Origin: Pseudomonas sp. UBA1879 | GTDB taxonomy: Bacteria; Pseudomonadota; Gammaproteobacteria; Pseudomonadales; Pseudomonadaceae | Length of the DNA: 64,000 nucleotides | NCBI RefSeq assembly: GCF_002338065.1 | Contig: NZ_DDHJ01000021.1 | Span: forward strand, 124,001 to 188,000 | Direction of reading: 5' to 3' | Shown here: positions 48,084 to 56,520 of the stretch, one piece after another | How the letters are laid out: the number at the start of each line of letters is the position of its first letter | How positions within the stretch are numbered: the stretch's first letter is position 1 | Position numbers and translations under genes: made by a program | Notes under the pieces: model-generated | The model's database searches: none | What the model was told of the DNA's origin: nothing | The model's input: the letters and a program-made list of their open reading frames with translations, nothing else

Positions 48084-49030
48084 AGCGCCAATTCCCTGAG
48101 CTGACCGGCCAATATCACCTGCCGCGATTCGCGCAGGTTGTGTCGATCGCCGACGCGCCGGCAGAAGCGGGGGTGTGCGATGACTATCGCCCGCGATACG
48201 CAGTCGACGTCCAGGTACTGACGCCGGACGGCCTGCCTGACCCGGCGTTGCCGATCCTCCACGGCGTGCCGCTGCCGGTGCCAACGGGTGGCGATGAAAT
48301 GGGGATGTACGCATTCCCGCACGAAGGCACGCGGGTGGTGGTGTGCTTCGCCTACGGCCAGCCGCATTGCCCTTACATCCAGACCATCCTGCCGCACGGC
48401 CTGAGTCTTCCGAAAGTGCCGAAAGGGGACCACGTGTGGCAGCACAGTGACGTTGCGCAACAGCGCGTTGACGCGGACGGCAACTGGACGCGGACCACCG
48501 ACGGCAAGATCACTGATCAGTCACTGGATCGCCGCGTGGAAAGCGGCACGAACCAGGAGCAGTACCAGAGTCACGCCCAGGACGTGGCGAACCATTCGAC
48601 TGAGCAGGTCGGCGGAATCAAGCGCATCGACGCCTTGGGCGCGCTCAAGCTGAACTCCGCCGGCACGGCTACGCTCGCCGCGCTGGACGACATGCACCAG
48701 GCGACTGGGCGGGACTTGAACCTGGTGGTGGGCAAGAAGCACAACGCCGCCGTAGGTGGCGATATGCAGGAGCGGATTCAGGGATTGCGCGAGAGCGTGA
48801 GCGAGATCAGTCAGCGACTGCAGGCGCCGAAGACGTGGCTGGGGTCGGGCAACGTCAATGTGCTGCGAGTGCTCGGTGACTTGATCGACCTGGTGGAGGA
48901 CATGAACACGCAGATCGCTGGCCACGTTCACCCTGGTCCGGGTCAGCCTCCAGCTAACGCAGCAGCATTTACTGCCGATGCTGCGAAAGCAGGAATGCTT
49001 TCAGCGGAGCTTGGGTCTGTAACCCTATAA
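48056..49030 (+). CDS. Baseplate spike / assembly protein V-like
   Basis: A 324-residue protein with an OB-fold-like N-terminus (RYAVDVQVLTPDGLPDP... GDEMGMYAFPHEGTRVVVCFAYGQPHCPYI, about 45-105) and a middle of short beta repeats (GDHVWQHSDVAQQRVDADGNWTRTTDG...), as in gpV and VgrG-type spikes. The C-terminal part contains a helix and HVHPGPGQPP. It should form the trimeric needle of the contractile tail. It is the last structural gene of the late operon. Confidence 0.82.
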   Translation: MDEAIKRSVERQFPELTGQYHLPRFAQVVSIADAPAEAGVCDDYRPRYAVDVQVLTPDGLPDPALPILHGVPLPVPTGGDEMGMYAFPHEGTRVVVCFAYGQPHCPYIQTILPHGLSLPKVPKGDHVWQHSDVAQQRVDADGNWTRTTDGKITDQSLDRRVESGTNQEQYQSHAQDVANHSTEQVGGIKRIDALGALKLNSAGTATLAALDDMHQATGRDLNLVVGKKHNAAVGGDMQERIQGLRESVSEISQRLQAPKTWLGSGNVNVLRVLGDLIDLVEDMNTQIAGHVHPGPGQPPANAAAFTADAAKAGMLSAELGSVTL

Positions 49031-49525
49031 TCATTATCAAGTCTTAACCGGCCTAACTTATCTAAATTTTCCACGTGGCTAAGCCCTAACAACTTAACTG
49101 CTTAACAAAAGGTAAAAACGGTGGTGATTTCTAAAGCTGTTACTTGTGTTTACTTGTAGTCAATTGACGTATGACCGTTCGTCTAAAGGTCATGAAGTGG
49201 CCTGTGAAACATATTTGATCACGGGCTCAATGATTTCGCGGGGTTTGAAAGGGCGGAGTGGGTTTAGCCGCCCCGCAGTACCTCTAAGGATGCTGAGGGG
49301 CACGGTACAAAGGGCTTTCCCCGCTGTTGCCATTGGGGTAATGTTCACCTCGTCACCGCTGCCAAACCCGTTCTTACTCTTCGCAAAGTCAAGATACGGC
49401 TCATGCTCACCCATCGTCAACCAGCAATGATTAGCAGAATGTTGTCAGATTGGATTAGCGGATTGTTGTTAGTTGTAGATGAGTGAGCAGGCGGCGGCGT
49501 CCCTAGTAATCAAGAGGATACCGCC
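49031..49525. other. Gap between the spike gene and a small gene
   Basis: About 500 bases of lower GC. Short frames occur on both strands (for example a 76-codon TTG frame on the minus strand) but have no good ribosome binding sites. I see no terminator directly after the spike gene. Repeated AATTAGCAGA/ATTAGCGGA-like words occur near 49,430-49,465. Confidence 0.4.
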
Positions 49526-49654
49526 ATGCAATATGCTTCACGTTATACGTCAGATCAATCGCGTCTGTTTCCGGAGGAGCTTATCCGCTTTCTGCAAGTC
49601 GTTTACTGGTTGCTGAAAACGTATCTCTTGTTTCCAGTTCGCATTTGTTCCTAA
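49526..49654 (+). CDS. Very small phage protein
   Basis: A 42-codon gene with a strong AGAGGA ribosome binding site and a Rho-independent terminator directly after its stop. The product (MQYASRYTSDQSRLFPEELIR... VVYWLLKTYLLF) is amphipathic with a short hydrophobic C-terminal helix that could associate with the membrane. It was not listed by length-based gene finding limits but has all signals of a real gene. Function unknown. Confidence 0.55.
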   Translation: MQYASRYTSDQSRLFPEELIRFLQVVYWLLKTYLLFPVRICS

Positions 49655-49660
49655 CTAACA

Positions 49661-49685
49661 ACGGGGCCGATAAGGCCCCGTTTTC
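49661..49685 (+). terminator. Rho-independent terminator
   Basis: Arms CGGGGCC and GGCCCCG with a GATAA loop are followed by TTTTC. It closes the small gene upstream and possibly the late operon. Confidence 0.85.
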
Positions 49686-49713
49686 GTTGGCCAGTTAACC
49701 GCCTGATTCGCCA

Positions 49714-50016
49714 TCACTGGTGGAACGGCCGACACCACCAGGACTGGGCATACCAGCATCCGTCGACCAGCTCGATCCCGCTGAGGGTAAATCCCTCTGT
49801 CGCCATCGCTGAGACCGTTGCGTCATACAGTTCCGGCAGAAGCAGTCTTCCTGATCCGTACAACTGCTGAACCCTTGCTACGTTCGAATGCCGGTTCAAT
49901 CCCTCGCATATCTGATTGGCGATCACCAGATCTCCTTTCACTGCGTGCGTCCGCTTGATGGGCATGATCGCCAAGGCCACACCGCGCAGGCGCCGTGGAG
50001 TGATCAAGAGATGCAC
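49714..50016 (-). CDS. Hypothetical prophage protein
   Basis: A 100-residue basic protein with VARVQQLYGSGRLLLPELYDATVSAMATEGFTLSGIELVDG and a terminal CWYAQSWWCRPFHQ. This C-terminal pattern recurs in small proteins of Pseudomonas prophages and islands. It overlaps the upstream minus-strand gene by 13 bases. No enzymatic motif; function unknown. Confidence 0.6.
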   Translation of the reverse strand: MHLLITPRRLRGVALAIMPIKRTHAVKGDLVIANQICEGLNRHSNVARVQQLYGSGRLLLPELYDATVSAMATEGFTLSGIELVDGCWYAQSWWCRPFHQ

Positions 50017-50243
50017 GGTAAGGCCTCGCAGCCGTAAAGATCCTCAATCGCGTAAGCCAGGGCGCCGTCGGCTAGCTCCAGCATGTCGCTGAGGTCATCT
50101 CGATCGGTCACCTGGGCGTTGAACAGGGCGTTCGCTTGCTGCACCAGGTTTTTATGGTGGCGACCCGGGTTCGCCAGCAGCGTGACGCTGTCATTCAGCA
50201 AAACCTTCCAGGCCTCGATCGCGGCCGCCTTCTCGTCCGTCAT
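50004..50243 (-). CDS. Hypothetical prophage protein
   Basis: A 79-residue acidic helical protein (AIEAWKVLLNDSVTLLANPGRHHKNLVQQANALF). It is the first of two overlapping minus-strand genes near the right end of the prophage, where accessory genes are usual. No family recognised. Confidence 0.55.
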   Translation of the reverse strand: MTDEKAAAIEAWKVLLNDSVTLLANPGRHHKNLVQQANALFNAQVTDRDDLSDMLELADGALAYAIEDLYGCEALPCIS

Positions 50244-51327
50244 AGGTCAGTGCTCGCAAATACTGTATGAATGAACAGTATAAAGAGCTTCACGCGTGCG
50301 ATCACGCGAGGGACGATGAAATGCGCTAGGTCGACGGAAAAAATCGGGTCGGCGCAAAAAAAATCTCAGGAAAAAACACTTATCCCCCTCCCGCCGACGG
50401 GCCTTGTGTCCTTTTTTTGTGCAAATTCGCAGCGAGTGCAAACAAGCCCGCAAGCCACGCGGGCTGTGGGGCTTCGCAGGCGATCGAGCATTGCACGGTT
50501 TGCAAACTTTTGAAGAGAAATGCAATGCGGTTGCACGACTGCCTGAGACGTGGTGGCCGGGGGCCGAATTCTGAGTGCCCCGGTTTCACTGGGCGAAAAA
50601 TAGGAAAAGGGGCAGATCGTGGAGTTTTCAAAATCGGGAACGGTGGGAAAAGCTCAGTCATGCCCACGGGAGCCGGCTGCTGCAGATCGGCGGAAAGCAG
50701 CGTACTACGAGGCTTAGACGCGGTTTATCGAGTGCAGCAGCTTTGCACAGCGTTGCACCGCTGCGACGTCCTCATGCGACTTTCCTCAAACTCACAAAAA
50801 ACGTGCTTTTTAGTGAGAACTGTTCTCAGGTTGAGGGGGCATTTTTCAAAAAGAGCGATATTGGCGATACGAGGGTGAAAGCAGGCCTGGAAGCCCCGGT
50901 ATACAAGGGCTCTGCATATAGCATGGCGAAGTAATATCAAGCGATATGAAAAGTAATATTTTCCCCAAACCCCCGGATTCATTGGGTTTTAGAGAATGGA
51001 AATATAGCTCTTTAAAAAGGTAATACTATCGCCTTCTTATCGCTTCGATATCGCCTTTTGCCGAAATCGCTGGAAGCCTCGCAGATAAAGGGCTGTAGCC
51101 AGTTTTGAAGCGGCATATTACTAATATCGCTATTTTTCCATGCCCCCACAAATTTTAGGAAATAGCACCTATAAGGGGGGCTGCCACGGTTCGCGATCGT
51201 CTGTGCTGAGATGCGTGATCGAGCGTCGGGCTTTCATGTCCACGCCCCGTCACCTGCACTGCGCGTACAAAGCTTGTTACGTGGCTTGTTACGTATGACG
51301 TAAAAACAAAGGGCCTGCATCGCTGCA
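50244..51327. other. Non-coding right end of the prophage, repeat-bearing
   Basis: About 1.1 kb without a supported gene; frames on both strands have unlikely compositions. The distal part (50,840-51,150) carries several copies of AGCGATAT or its complement and two imperfect copies of a TGGAAGCC...AAGGGCT block. These are placed within 550 bases of attR, where integrase arm sites or an excision factor site would be expected. Confidence 0.5.

Positions 51328-51334
<7 letters not shown>
51309..51334 (-). terminator. Terminator of tRNA-Thr supplied by the prophage
   Basis: On the minus strand GGGCTTGCA pairs with TGCAGGCCC around a GCGA loop, followed by TTTGTTTTT. It differs from the displaced chromosomal terminator at attL at several positions, so the phage carries its own. 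Confidence 0.75.
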
Positions 51335-51418
<84 letters not shown>

Positions 51419-51714
51419 GTTGTGGGCGCTGATTATAGGGATTTGATCTGTCGAGTAAAGCCCTAATTTCAGTTTTTTTATGACGCTTATGACTGGCGGC
51501 GATAACCGTTATTCACAAGCGCCCAATTGAAGCCTCGCAACATGGCTATTTTGTGGAGCTATTCTCATTGGTTCGCAAGCTACTGTTTTTTCGAAACATT
51601 AGCGCATGGTCAAAAAGTAACCAGACGCTCAGCTGGCCGGGGAATCAGGTTTTTCGTGCGTTCGTGCGATTTTCGTCAACAGAGTTATCCACAGGGCGTC
51701 GTGCCTCTATCGGA
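51419..51714. other. Intergenic region between tRNA-Thr and the methyltransferase gene
   Basis: No gene is supported. The tRNA-Thr promoter should lie in the first 60 bases. A single TTATCCACA sequence, matching the DnaA box consensus, occurs at 51,685-51,693 without neighbours of the same kind. Confidence 0.5.
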
Positions 51715-52920
51715 TCATTCTTGCTCGGCGAGGATGAGCAGGTTTCGAGGTGTGACGAGGGTGGGGCAGAACGTGCCGATCTGTACGCGGTAGTTACGTT
51801 GTTGCAGATACAGTGCGCGGTCGAGGATGAGCCAGAGTTCGAGGGGGCGGCGGAACAGGTTGCGCACCAGTTCGAGGTTGCGGACTTCGGCCAGTCGTTG
51901 CCAGCCTGTGGCTTCGAGGGCGTGCCAGTCTTGATGGTGTGGGGCGGGCAGGTGTTTGAGCGCGGCGAGGTCGCGGCAGTAGTCGTCGAACGGTTTGTCG
52001 AGCCAGGCGCTGGGCAGCGAGGGTGTGGGCAGGTAGTCGTCGAGGCCGCGCAGTTGGCGTTGAAGCAGGTCGAATGCCAGTCTGCGGGCCATCGAACTGT
52101 CGCGCTGGCGCCGGACGCGGGCGCCAGCGGTGACGGTTTCGCTGAGGGGCAGGCCGAGGTCATCGAGCGACAGACTGAGCGCAGAGGCTTGACCTTCGAG
52201 TGAGAGGGCCTGGTAGCGATCGCTAGCGATTCGGTTGTAGCAGCAGGGAGCGATCGCCATTTGTTTGCACCGCGCGTTGGCTGCCAGTTGCATCAGGCGG
52301 ACGTGCAGGTCGCCGCAGGCATGCAGGGCGACGGGCGTGTGGTGGGCTTTGAGTTGATCCGCTGCGTCTTCGGCCATGACGTCTTGGTGCAAATGAGTTC
52401 CGCGCGCGCCAAGCTTGTCGCTGAGTCGTCGACCCGCTTCGACGAGCGAGGCGTCGTATTCCAGGCAGGTCAGGGCTTGGCCGTCGTGGGCGAGTCGTCT
52501 GCCCAAGTGGCCTTTACCGGCGCACCAGTCGAGCCAGTGCGTAGGCGTTTCTCGAAAGTTGAGGCTGCTGGCGAAGGCTTCGATCTGTTGCCATTTTCGA
52601 CCGGGGACGTCGACGCTCATTCGCGAGGAAACGGTGTTGAGCTCGTGAGTGGGCAGAGCGTCGACTTCGCTTAGCGCCTTGGATTGTCTGGCGATCTGCG
52701 CGAACGGCGCCGGCGCTTTCAGGGCTTCGGGATGGTTATGGGCCGCTTCGGCGTCTTCCAGTGAGCGCTGGCGCAGCCATGTGGATAATTCCGGGTGCTC
52801 GGCTTCCCACGGCAATTGGCGATGAGTGAAGGGCTTCGGACGCCACAGGTGTTGGTGCTCGATCAGGAAGGCGTCGAGCGCTTGGAAGCGGGATCTCAGG
52901 TCGGTGGCAGACAGGGGCAT
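51715..52920 (-). CDS. SAM-dependent methyltransferase (Methyltransf_32-like)
   Basis: The 401-residue protein has a Rossmann-type SAM-binding motif WLDWCAGKGHLGRRLAHDG (about 127-145), an acidic motif II LTCLEYDASLVEAGRRL (about 148-164), and the motif HACGDLHVRLM followed by APCCYNRI (about 205-235). Asp/Pro-Cys-Cys-Tyr-Asn is characteristic of a family related to Trm13 and Methyltransf_32. The substrate is unknown; RNA is possible by analogy. The gene stands alone between tRNA-Thr and the ABC operon, a Pseudomonas chromosomal position. The N-terminus (FQALDAFLIEHQHLWRPKPF) is typical of the full-length protein. Confidence 0.8.
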   Translation of the reverse strand: MPLSATDLRSRFQALDAFLIEHQHLWRPKPFTHRQLPWEAEHPELSTWLRQRSLEDAEAAHNHPEALKAPAPFAQIARQSKALSEVDALPTHELNTVSSRMSVDVPGRKWQQIEAFASSLNFRETPTHWLDWCAGKGHLGRRLAHDGQALTCLEYDASLVEAGRRLSDKLGARGTHLHQDVMAEDAADQLKAHHTPVALHACGDLHVRLMQLAANARCKQMAIAPCCYNRIASDRYQALSLEGQASALSLSLDDLGLPLSETVTAGARVRRQRDSSMARRLAFDLLQRQLRGLDDYLPTPSLPSAWLDKPFDDYCRDLAALKHLPAPHHQDWHALEATGWQRLAEVRNLELVRNLFRRPLELWLILDRALYLQQRNYRVQIGTFCPTLVTPRNLLILAEQE

Positions 52921-53115
52921 GGACTGGGCGGCGGTTTGGACATGTGGAGTAAAGCTTAGGGCCTTTATCGTCTGACGGGCAGCTTTTGTGAGCAGGCTTA
53001 CTCACACAGTGACCGCACATCCGACAGGGGTGTCGGGTGTACGACCGCATCGTCGGAAGCCGCTCGGAATAAATCGCTCACACAGGTGGGACGGAGTCCG
53101 GCACTAGGTCGGCAT

Positions 53116-53805
53116 CTAGCGCCCTTGGCTCGCCTCCACCCGCAGATACCGCTCCAGCAGTTTGAAACCTTGCACCAGCACGAATGACATCACCAGATAG
53201 ATCACGCCCGCGATGAGGAAGGTCTGCTCCGGCATGTAGGTCCGCGCGTTGATGGTGCGGGCCATGCCGGTGATGTCGAGCAGCGTGACGGTGCTGGCCA
53301 GAGCGCTTGCTTTGAGCATCAGGATCACTTCGTTGCTATAGGCCGGCAGGCCGATCCGTGCTGCTCGGGGCAGGATGATGTAGACCAGCGCTTTGCTCCT
53401 GGACATGCCCAGCGCACGCGCCGCTTCTACCTCACCGGGCGGCACAGCCTGAATGGCGCCGCGCAGGATTTCGGCGATATATGCCGTGGTGTGGAGCGTC
53501 ATGGTCAGTGCGGCGCAAAAGAACGGTTCCCGTAGGTACGGCCATAGCGCGCTTTGCGTTACGGCCTCGAACTGAGCCAGCCCGTAATAGACCAGAAACA
53601 GCTGAACGAGTAACGGCGTGCCGCGAAAGAAGAAGATGTAGGCGTAGGGCAGGGCGCGCACGTAAGCGTTGCGGGATGCGCGCGCGATGCCCATCGGGAC
53701 CGCCAGGATCAGCCCCGCGACGACTGCGATGGCGACCAATTCCAGCGTCAGGGTCGCGCCCTGCAGCAGTTTCGGCAGCCATTTGATGACGAATTCCCAA
53801 CTCAT
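53116..53805 (-). CDS. Polar amino acid ABC transporter permease (HisM/ArtM-like)
   Basis: The start MSWEFVIKWLPKLLQG overlaps the upstream permease stop by four bases, which decides it over a longer out-of-place frame. The 229-residue protein has five membrane segments and the EAA loop EVEAARALGMSRSKALVYIILPRA (about 150-173) that docks to the ATPase. It forms a heterodimer with the other permease for import of basic or other polar amino acids. It is the last gene of a four-gene operon. Confidence 0.92.
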   Translation of the reverse strand: MSWEFVIKWLPKLLQGATLTLELVAIAVVAGLILAVPMGIARASRNAYVRALPYAYIFFFRGTPLLVQLFLVYYGLAQFEAVTQSALWPYLREPFFCAALTMTLHTTAYIAEILRGAIQAVPPGEVEAARALGMSRSKALVYIILPRAARIGLPAYSNEVILMLKASALASTVTLLDITGMARTINARTYMPEQTFLIAGVIYLVMSFVLVQGFKLLERYLRVEASQGR

Positions 53806-54497
53806 GATGCACGCCTCACGAAGCCAACCGATGCGCGCCGTTCCAGCCACGCCAGGCCGACCATCGACAAGGCGGTCATGGCCAGGTACATGAATGCGGC
53901 GACCATATAAAAGGTGAAGGGCTGTTTGGTGGTCGTCACGGCAATCTGCGCATGACGCATGACTTCTTCGAGGCCGATCACCGAGACCAGCGCAGTGTCT
54001 TTCATCAGGATCATGAACAGATTGCCCAGCCCCGGCAGCGCGATACGCCACATCTGCGGCATGACCAGTTTGATGAAGATGCGCGACCGCGACAGGCCCA
54101 ATGCCAGTCCTGCCTCGCGATGACCTCTTGGGATCGCCAGCATGGCGCCGCGAAACACTTCAGTGGCGTAGGCGCCGAAGCACAGCCCCAAGGCGATGAC
54201 GCCTGCTGCAAAGGCGCTAAGTGACAGATTCGGAATGCCAAACACATGCCCGATGGCCCGCATCGAACTCACGGTGCCGAAGTAGATCAGCAGCACCCAC
54301 AGCAATTCGGGGATGCCGCGCACCAGTGTCGAGTAGGTACCGCCCAGCCATTGCAGGGCGCGGTTGGGCGAGGTTTTGGCGAGCGCTCCGAGCAGGCCTA
54401 GGATGAGCCCCAGGCAAAGGGCCGACAGCGCGAGTTGAATCGTCATCAGCATGCCAGCCGCCAGGGCCGGGCCGAATCCTTGGAGATCGAAGTTCAT
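53802..54497 (-). CDS. Polar amino acid ABC transporter permease (HisQ/ArtQ-like)
   Basis: A 231-residue permease with five predicted membrane helices and the EAA loop GHREAGLALGLSRSRIFIKLVMPQM (about 125-149). It starts MNFDLQGFGPALAAGML, typical of the HisQ class, and precedes the HisM-like partner with a four-base overlap. In P. aeruginosa an equivalent operon lies in the same neighbourhood of mutY and tRNA-Phe. Confidence 0.92.
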   Translation of the reverse strand: MNFDLQGFGPALAAGMLMTIQLALSALCLGLILGLLGALAKTSPNRALQWLGGTYSTLVRGIPELLWVLLIYFGTVSSMRAIGHVFGIPNLSLSAFAAGVIALGLCFGAYATEVFRGAMLAIPRGHREAGLALGLSRSRIFIKLVMPQMWRIALPGLGNLFMILMKDTALVSVIGLEEVMRHAQIAVTTTKQPFTFYMVAAFMYLAMTALSMVGLAWLERRASVGFVRRAS

Positions 54498-54560
54498 GGC
54501 TTTGCTTGCTAACGGAGCGGCACCGCCGCAGGGTGCGCGCGGCGGGACCGGTCAGGCGGG

Positions 54561-55319
54561 TCAGAGGATGCTGAACGGGAAATATTTGTCGTTGATCTTT
54601 TTGTAGGTGCCGTCTTCGATGATGTCTTTCAACGCAGTGTTCAGTTTCTCGCGCAGAGGATCGTCCTTGCGCACGGCGATGCCGATCTTGTCTTCGCCGA
54701 ACATTGGCTCGCCTTTGAATTCGAAGTTCTTGCCCGCATCGCTTTTCAGCCATTCATAGCTGGCGTATTTGTCGCCGAGCAGGGCATCGACGCGACCGGA
54801 CGTGAGGTCCAGGAAGGCGTTTTCCTGCGAGTCGTAGAGCTTGACGGTCACGTCCTCACCCCAGTTGTCTTCCAGCCAGGTGCCAGACAACGTGGCGCGC
54901 TGAGCACCAATGGTTTTGCCTTTAAGCGCTTCCTTGATCGCGGCGGCGTCGCCCGACAGATTGGTCGACTTCGGCGCGATGAATTGCAGCTTGTTCGAGT
55001 AGTACGGGTTGGTGAAGTCCACGGCCTCCTTGCGTTCTTCAGTGATCGACATCGATGAAATGATGAAATCGAACTTTTGTGCGTTCAGCGCCGGGATGAT
55101 GCCGTCCCAATCGGAAGTGACCACTTCACAAGTGACTTTCATCTTGGCGCACAGGGCGTTGCCGATTTCGACGTCGAAGCCCACGACCTGGCCGCTTGCG
55201 TCTTTATTGTTGAATGGGGGGTAAGCGCCCTCGATGCCCATTTTCAGGGTGTCGGCAGCAACGGCACTGGAGGCGACGACCAGAAGAGTGGCCACCAGAA
55301 TGTTTTTCAGAGTCTGCAT
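54561..55319 (-). CDS. Periplasmic amino acid-binding protein (HisJ/ArgT-like)
   Basis: The start was placed at MQTLKNILVATLLVVASSAVAAD, a clear Sec signal peptide cut after AVA-A about residue 22. The mature part has the SBP family 3 features: LKMGIEGAYPPFNNKDASGQVVGFDVEIGNALC, WDGIIPALNAQKFDFIISSMSITEERKEAVDFTNPYY, and a C-terminal DDPLREKLNTALKDII. The Tyr/Phe and Asp residues are those that bind cationic or polar amino acids (lysine, arginine, ornithine or histidine). The 252-residue length is normal. Confidence 0.92.
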   Translation of the reverse strand: MQTLKNILVATLLVVASSAVAADTLKMGIEGAYPPFNNKDASGQVVGFDVEIGNALCAKMKVTCEVVTSDWDGIIPALNAQKFDFIISSMSITEERKEAVDFTNPYYSNKLQFIAPKSTNLSGDAAAIKEALKGKTIGAQRATLSGTWLEDNWGEDVTVKLYDSQENAFLDLTSGRVDALLGDKYASYEWLKSDAGKNFEFKGEPMFGEDKIGIAVRKDDPLREKLNTALKDIIEDGTYKKINDKYFPFSIL

Positions 55320-55332
55320 CGATGTTGCTCCG

Positions 55333-56106
55333 TTAGCGATTGCTGGACATGAATTGTTTGCAGCGTGCCGATTGCGGGTCGTCGAAGACCTGTTGCGGCG
55401 ATCCTTGTTCTTCCACACGCCCTTGATGCAGGAAGACCACTTCACTGGACACCTGCCGGGCAAAATTCATTTCGTGAGTCACCATCAGCATGGTCCGGCC
55501 TTCTTCGGCCAGGCCACGAATCACCGTCAATACTTCCTGCACCATCTCGGGGTCGAGCGCGGAAGTCGGCTCGTCGAACAGGATGACCTTGGGTTGCATC
55601 GCCAGCGTCCGGGCGATGGCCGCACGCTGCTGCTGGCCACCCGACAGCTGCGCCGGATAGGCGTGACGTTTATCGGCAATCCCGACTTTGGCGAGCAACG
55701 CCTCTGCCACTTCAGTTGCTTCAGCTTTCGTCTGCCCCAGCACCCGACGCGGCGCCTCGATGATGTTATCGAGTACGGTCATGTGCGGCCACAGGTTGAA
55801 GTTCTGAAACACAAAGCCGATTTCGCTGCGCAGGCGATTGATCTGACGATTGTCGGCAGCGATCAGTTCACCTTTGCGCATGGCTTTGAGTTTGAGGGCT
55901 TCGCCTGCCACCAGGATTTCACCCTTGTGCGGGTTTTCCAGCAGGTTAACGCAGCGCAGAAGCGTGGATTTGCCAGACCCTGATGAGCCCAGAATGGAAA
56001 TCACATCGCCATCGCGCGCGGTGAGTGAAATGCCATTGAGCACCTCGAGCTCGCCGTAGCGCTTGTGCAGATTGCGGATTTCGAGGGCAGGGGGCGCCTC
56101 GGCCAT
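55333..56106 (-). CDS. Polar amino acid ABC transporter ATP-binding protein (HisP/ArtP-like)
   Basis: I chose the ATG giving MAEAPPALEIRNLHKRYG, with GAGG six bases before it; an earlier ATG overlaps that site. The 257-residue ATPase has Walker A GSSGSGKST (about 37-45), the Q-loop FQNFNLWP, signature LSGGQQQRAAIARTLA (about 158-173), Walker B VILFDEPTSALD and switch His in VTHE. It energises import by the two permeases and is the first gene of the operon, 13 bases before the binding protein. Confidence 0.94.
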   Translation of the reverse strand: MAEAPPALEIRNLHKRYGELEVLNGISLTARDGDVISILGSSGSGKSTLLRCVNLLENPHKGEILVAGEALKLKAMRKGELIAADNRQINRLRSEIGFVFQNFNLWPHMTVLDNIIEAPRRVLGQTKAEATEVAEALLAKVGIADKRHAYPAQLSGGQQQRAAIARTLAMQPKVILFDEPTSALDPEMVQEVLTVIRGLAEEGRTMLMVTHEMNFARQVSSEVVFLHQGRVEEQGSPQQVFDDPQSARCKQFMSSNR

Positions 56107-56520
56107 AGTGGACCTCATGGATTGTGCAGAGGGCGCATGACTCGGTGGGGTCCTGCGCAAAAAAGGCGCGATGGTGCCAGCTTTAAACGCCGCGGGAAAG
56201 GGTATTTCGGCCATCTTGGAGATCCCTGCCCAGCGGTATGCGCCAATTCAGTGCTGTTTGTCGCTAAATGTGTATTTTCGGTGCGACGAAACGTCTCTAT
56301 CCTGTAGCCCTTGGTAACAATTCCTACAGAAATAGCAGAATGCTATTGCTCTCAGATACTTACCAAACCCTTCTGCAATAGGCATATCCACGCACGACGT
56401 CGTTTCTGAAACATTTTGGTGTATTTCTTGCGTAAAAAATAAATAACAGGACTGTTGTGATCTCTTTACGAGCGTCACCCATCAGTCCGATCCATATAAC
56501 AATTCTTAAAGGTCGCTTAC
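56107..56520. promoter_or_regulatory. Divergent promoter region between ABC operon and gabP
   Basis: About 410 bases separate the two divergent units. The stretch from 56,270 to 56,520 is AT-rich and should contain the gabP promoter and a regulated leader. No specific operator could be identified. Short frames here have no support. Confidence 0.45.

Noticed and set aside
49190..49420. 76-codon minus-strand frame after the spike gene
   Set aside because: It starts with TTG without a ribosome binding site and shows no recognisable pattern; I left it as unannotated.
50575..50934. 119-codon plus-strand frame near the right end of the prophage
   Set aside because: Composition is unlike a protein, there is no ribosome binding site, and several other frames of similar length overlap it.
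51685..51693. Single consensus DnaA box (TTATCCACA)
   Set aside because: One box without an AT-rich unwinding region or further boxes does not support an origin.
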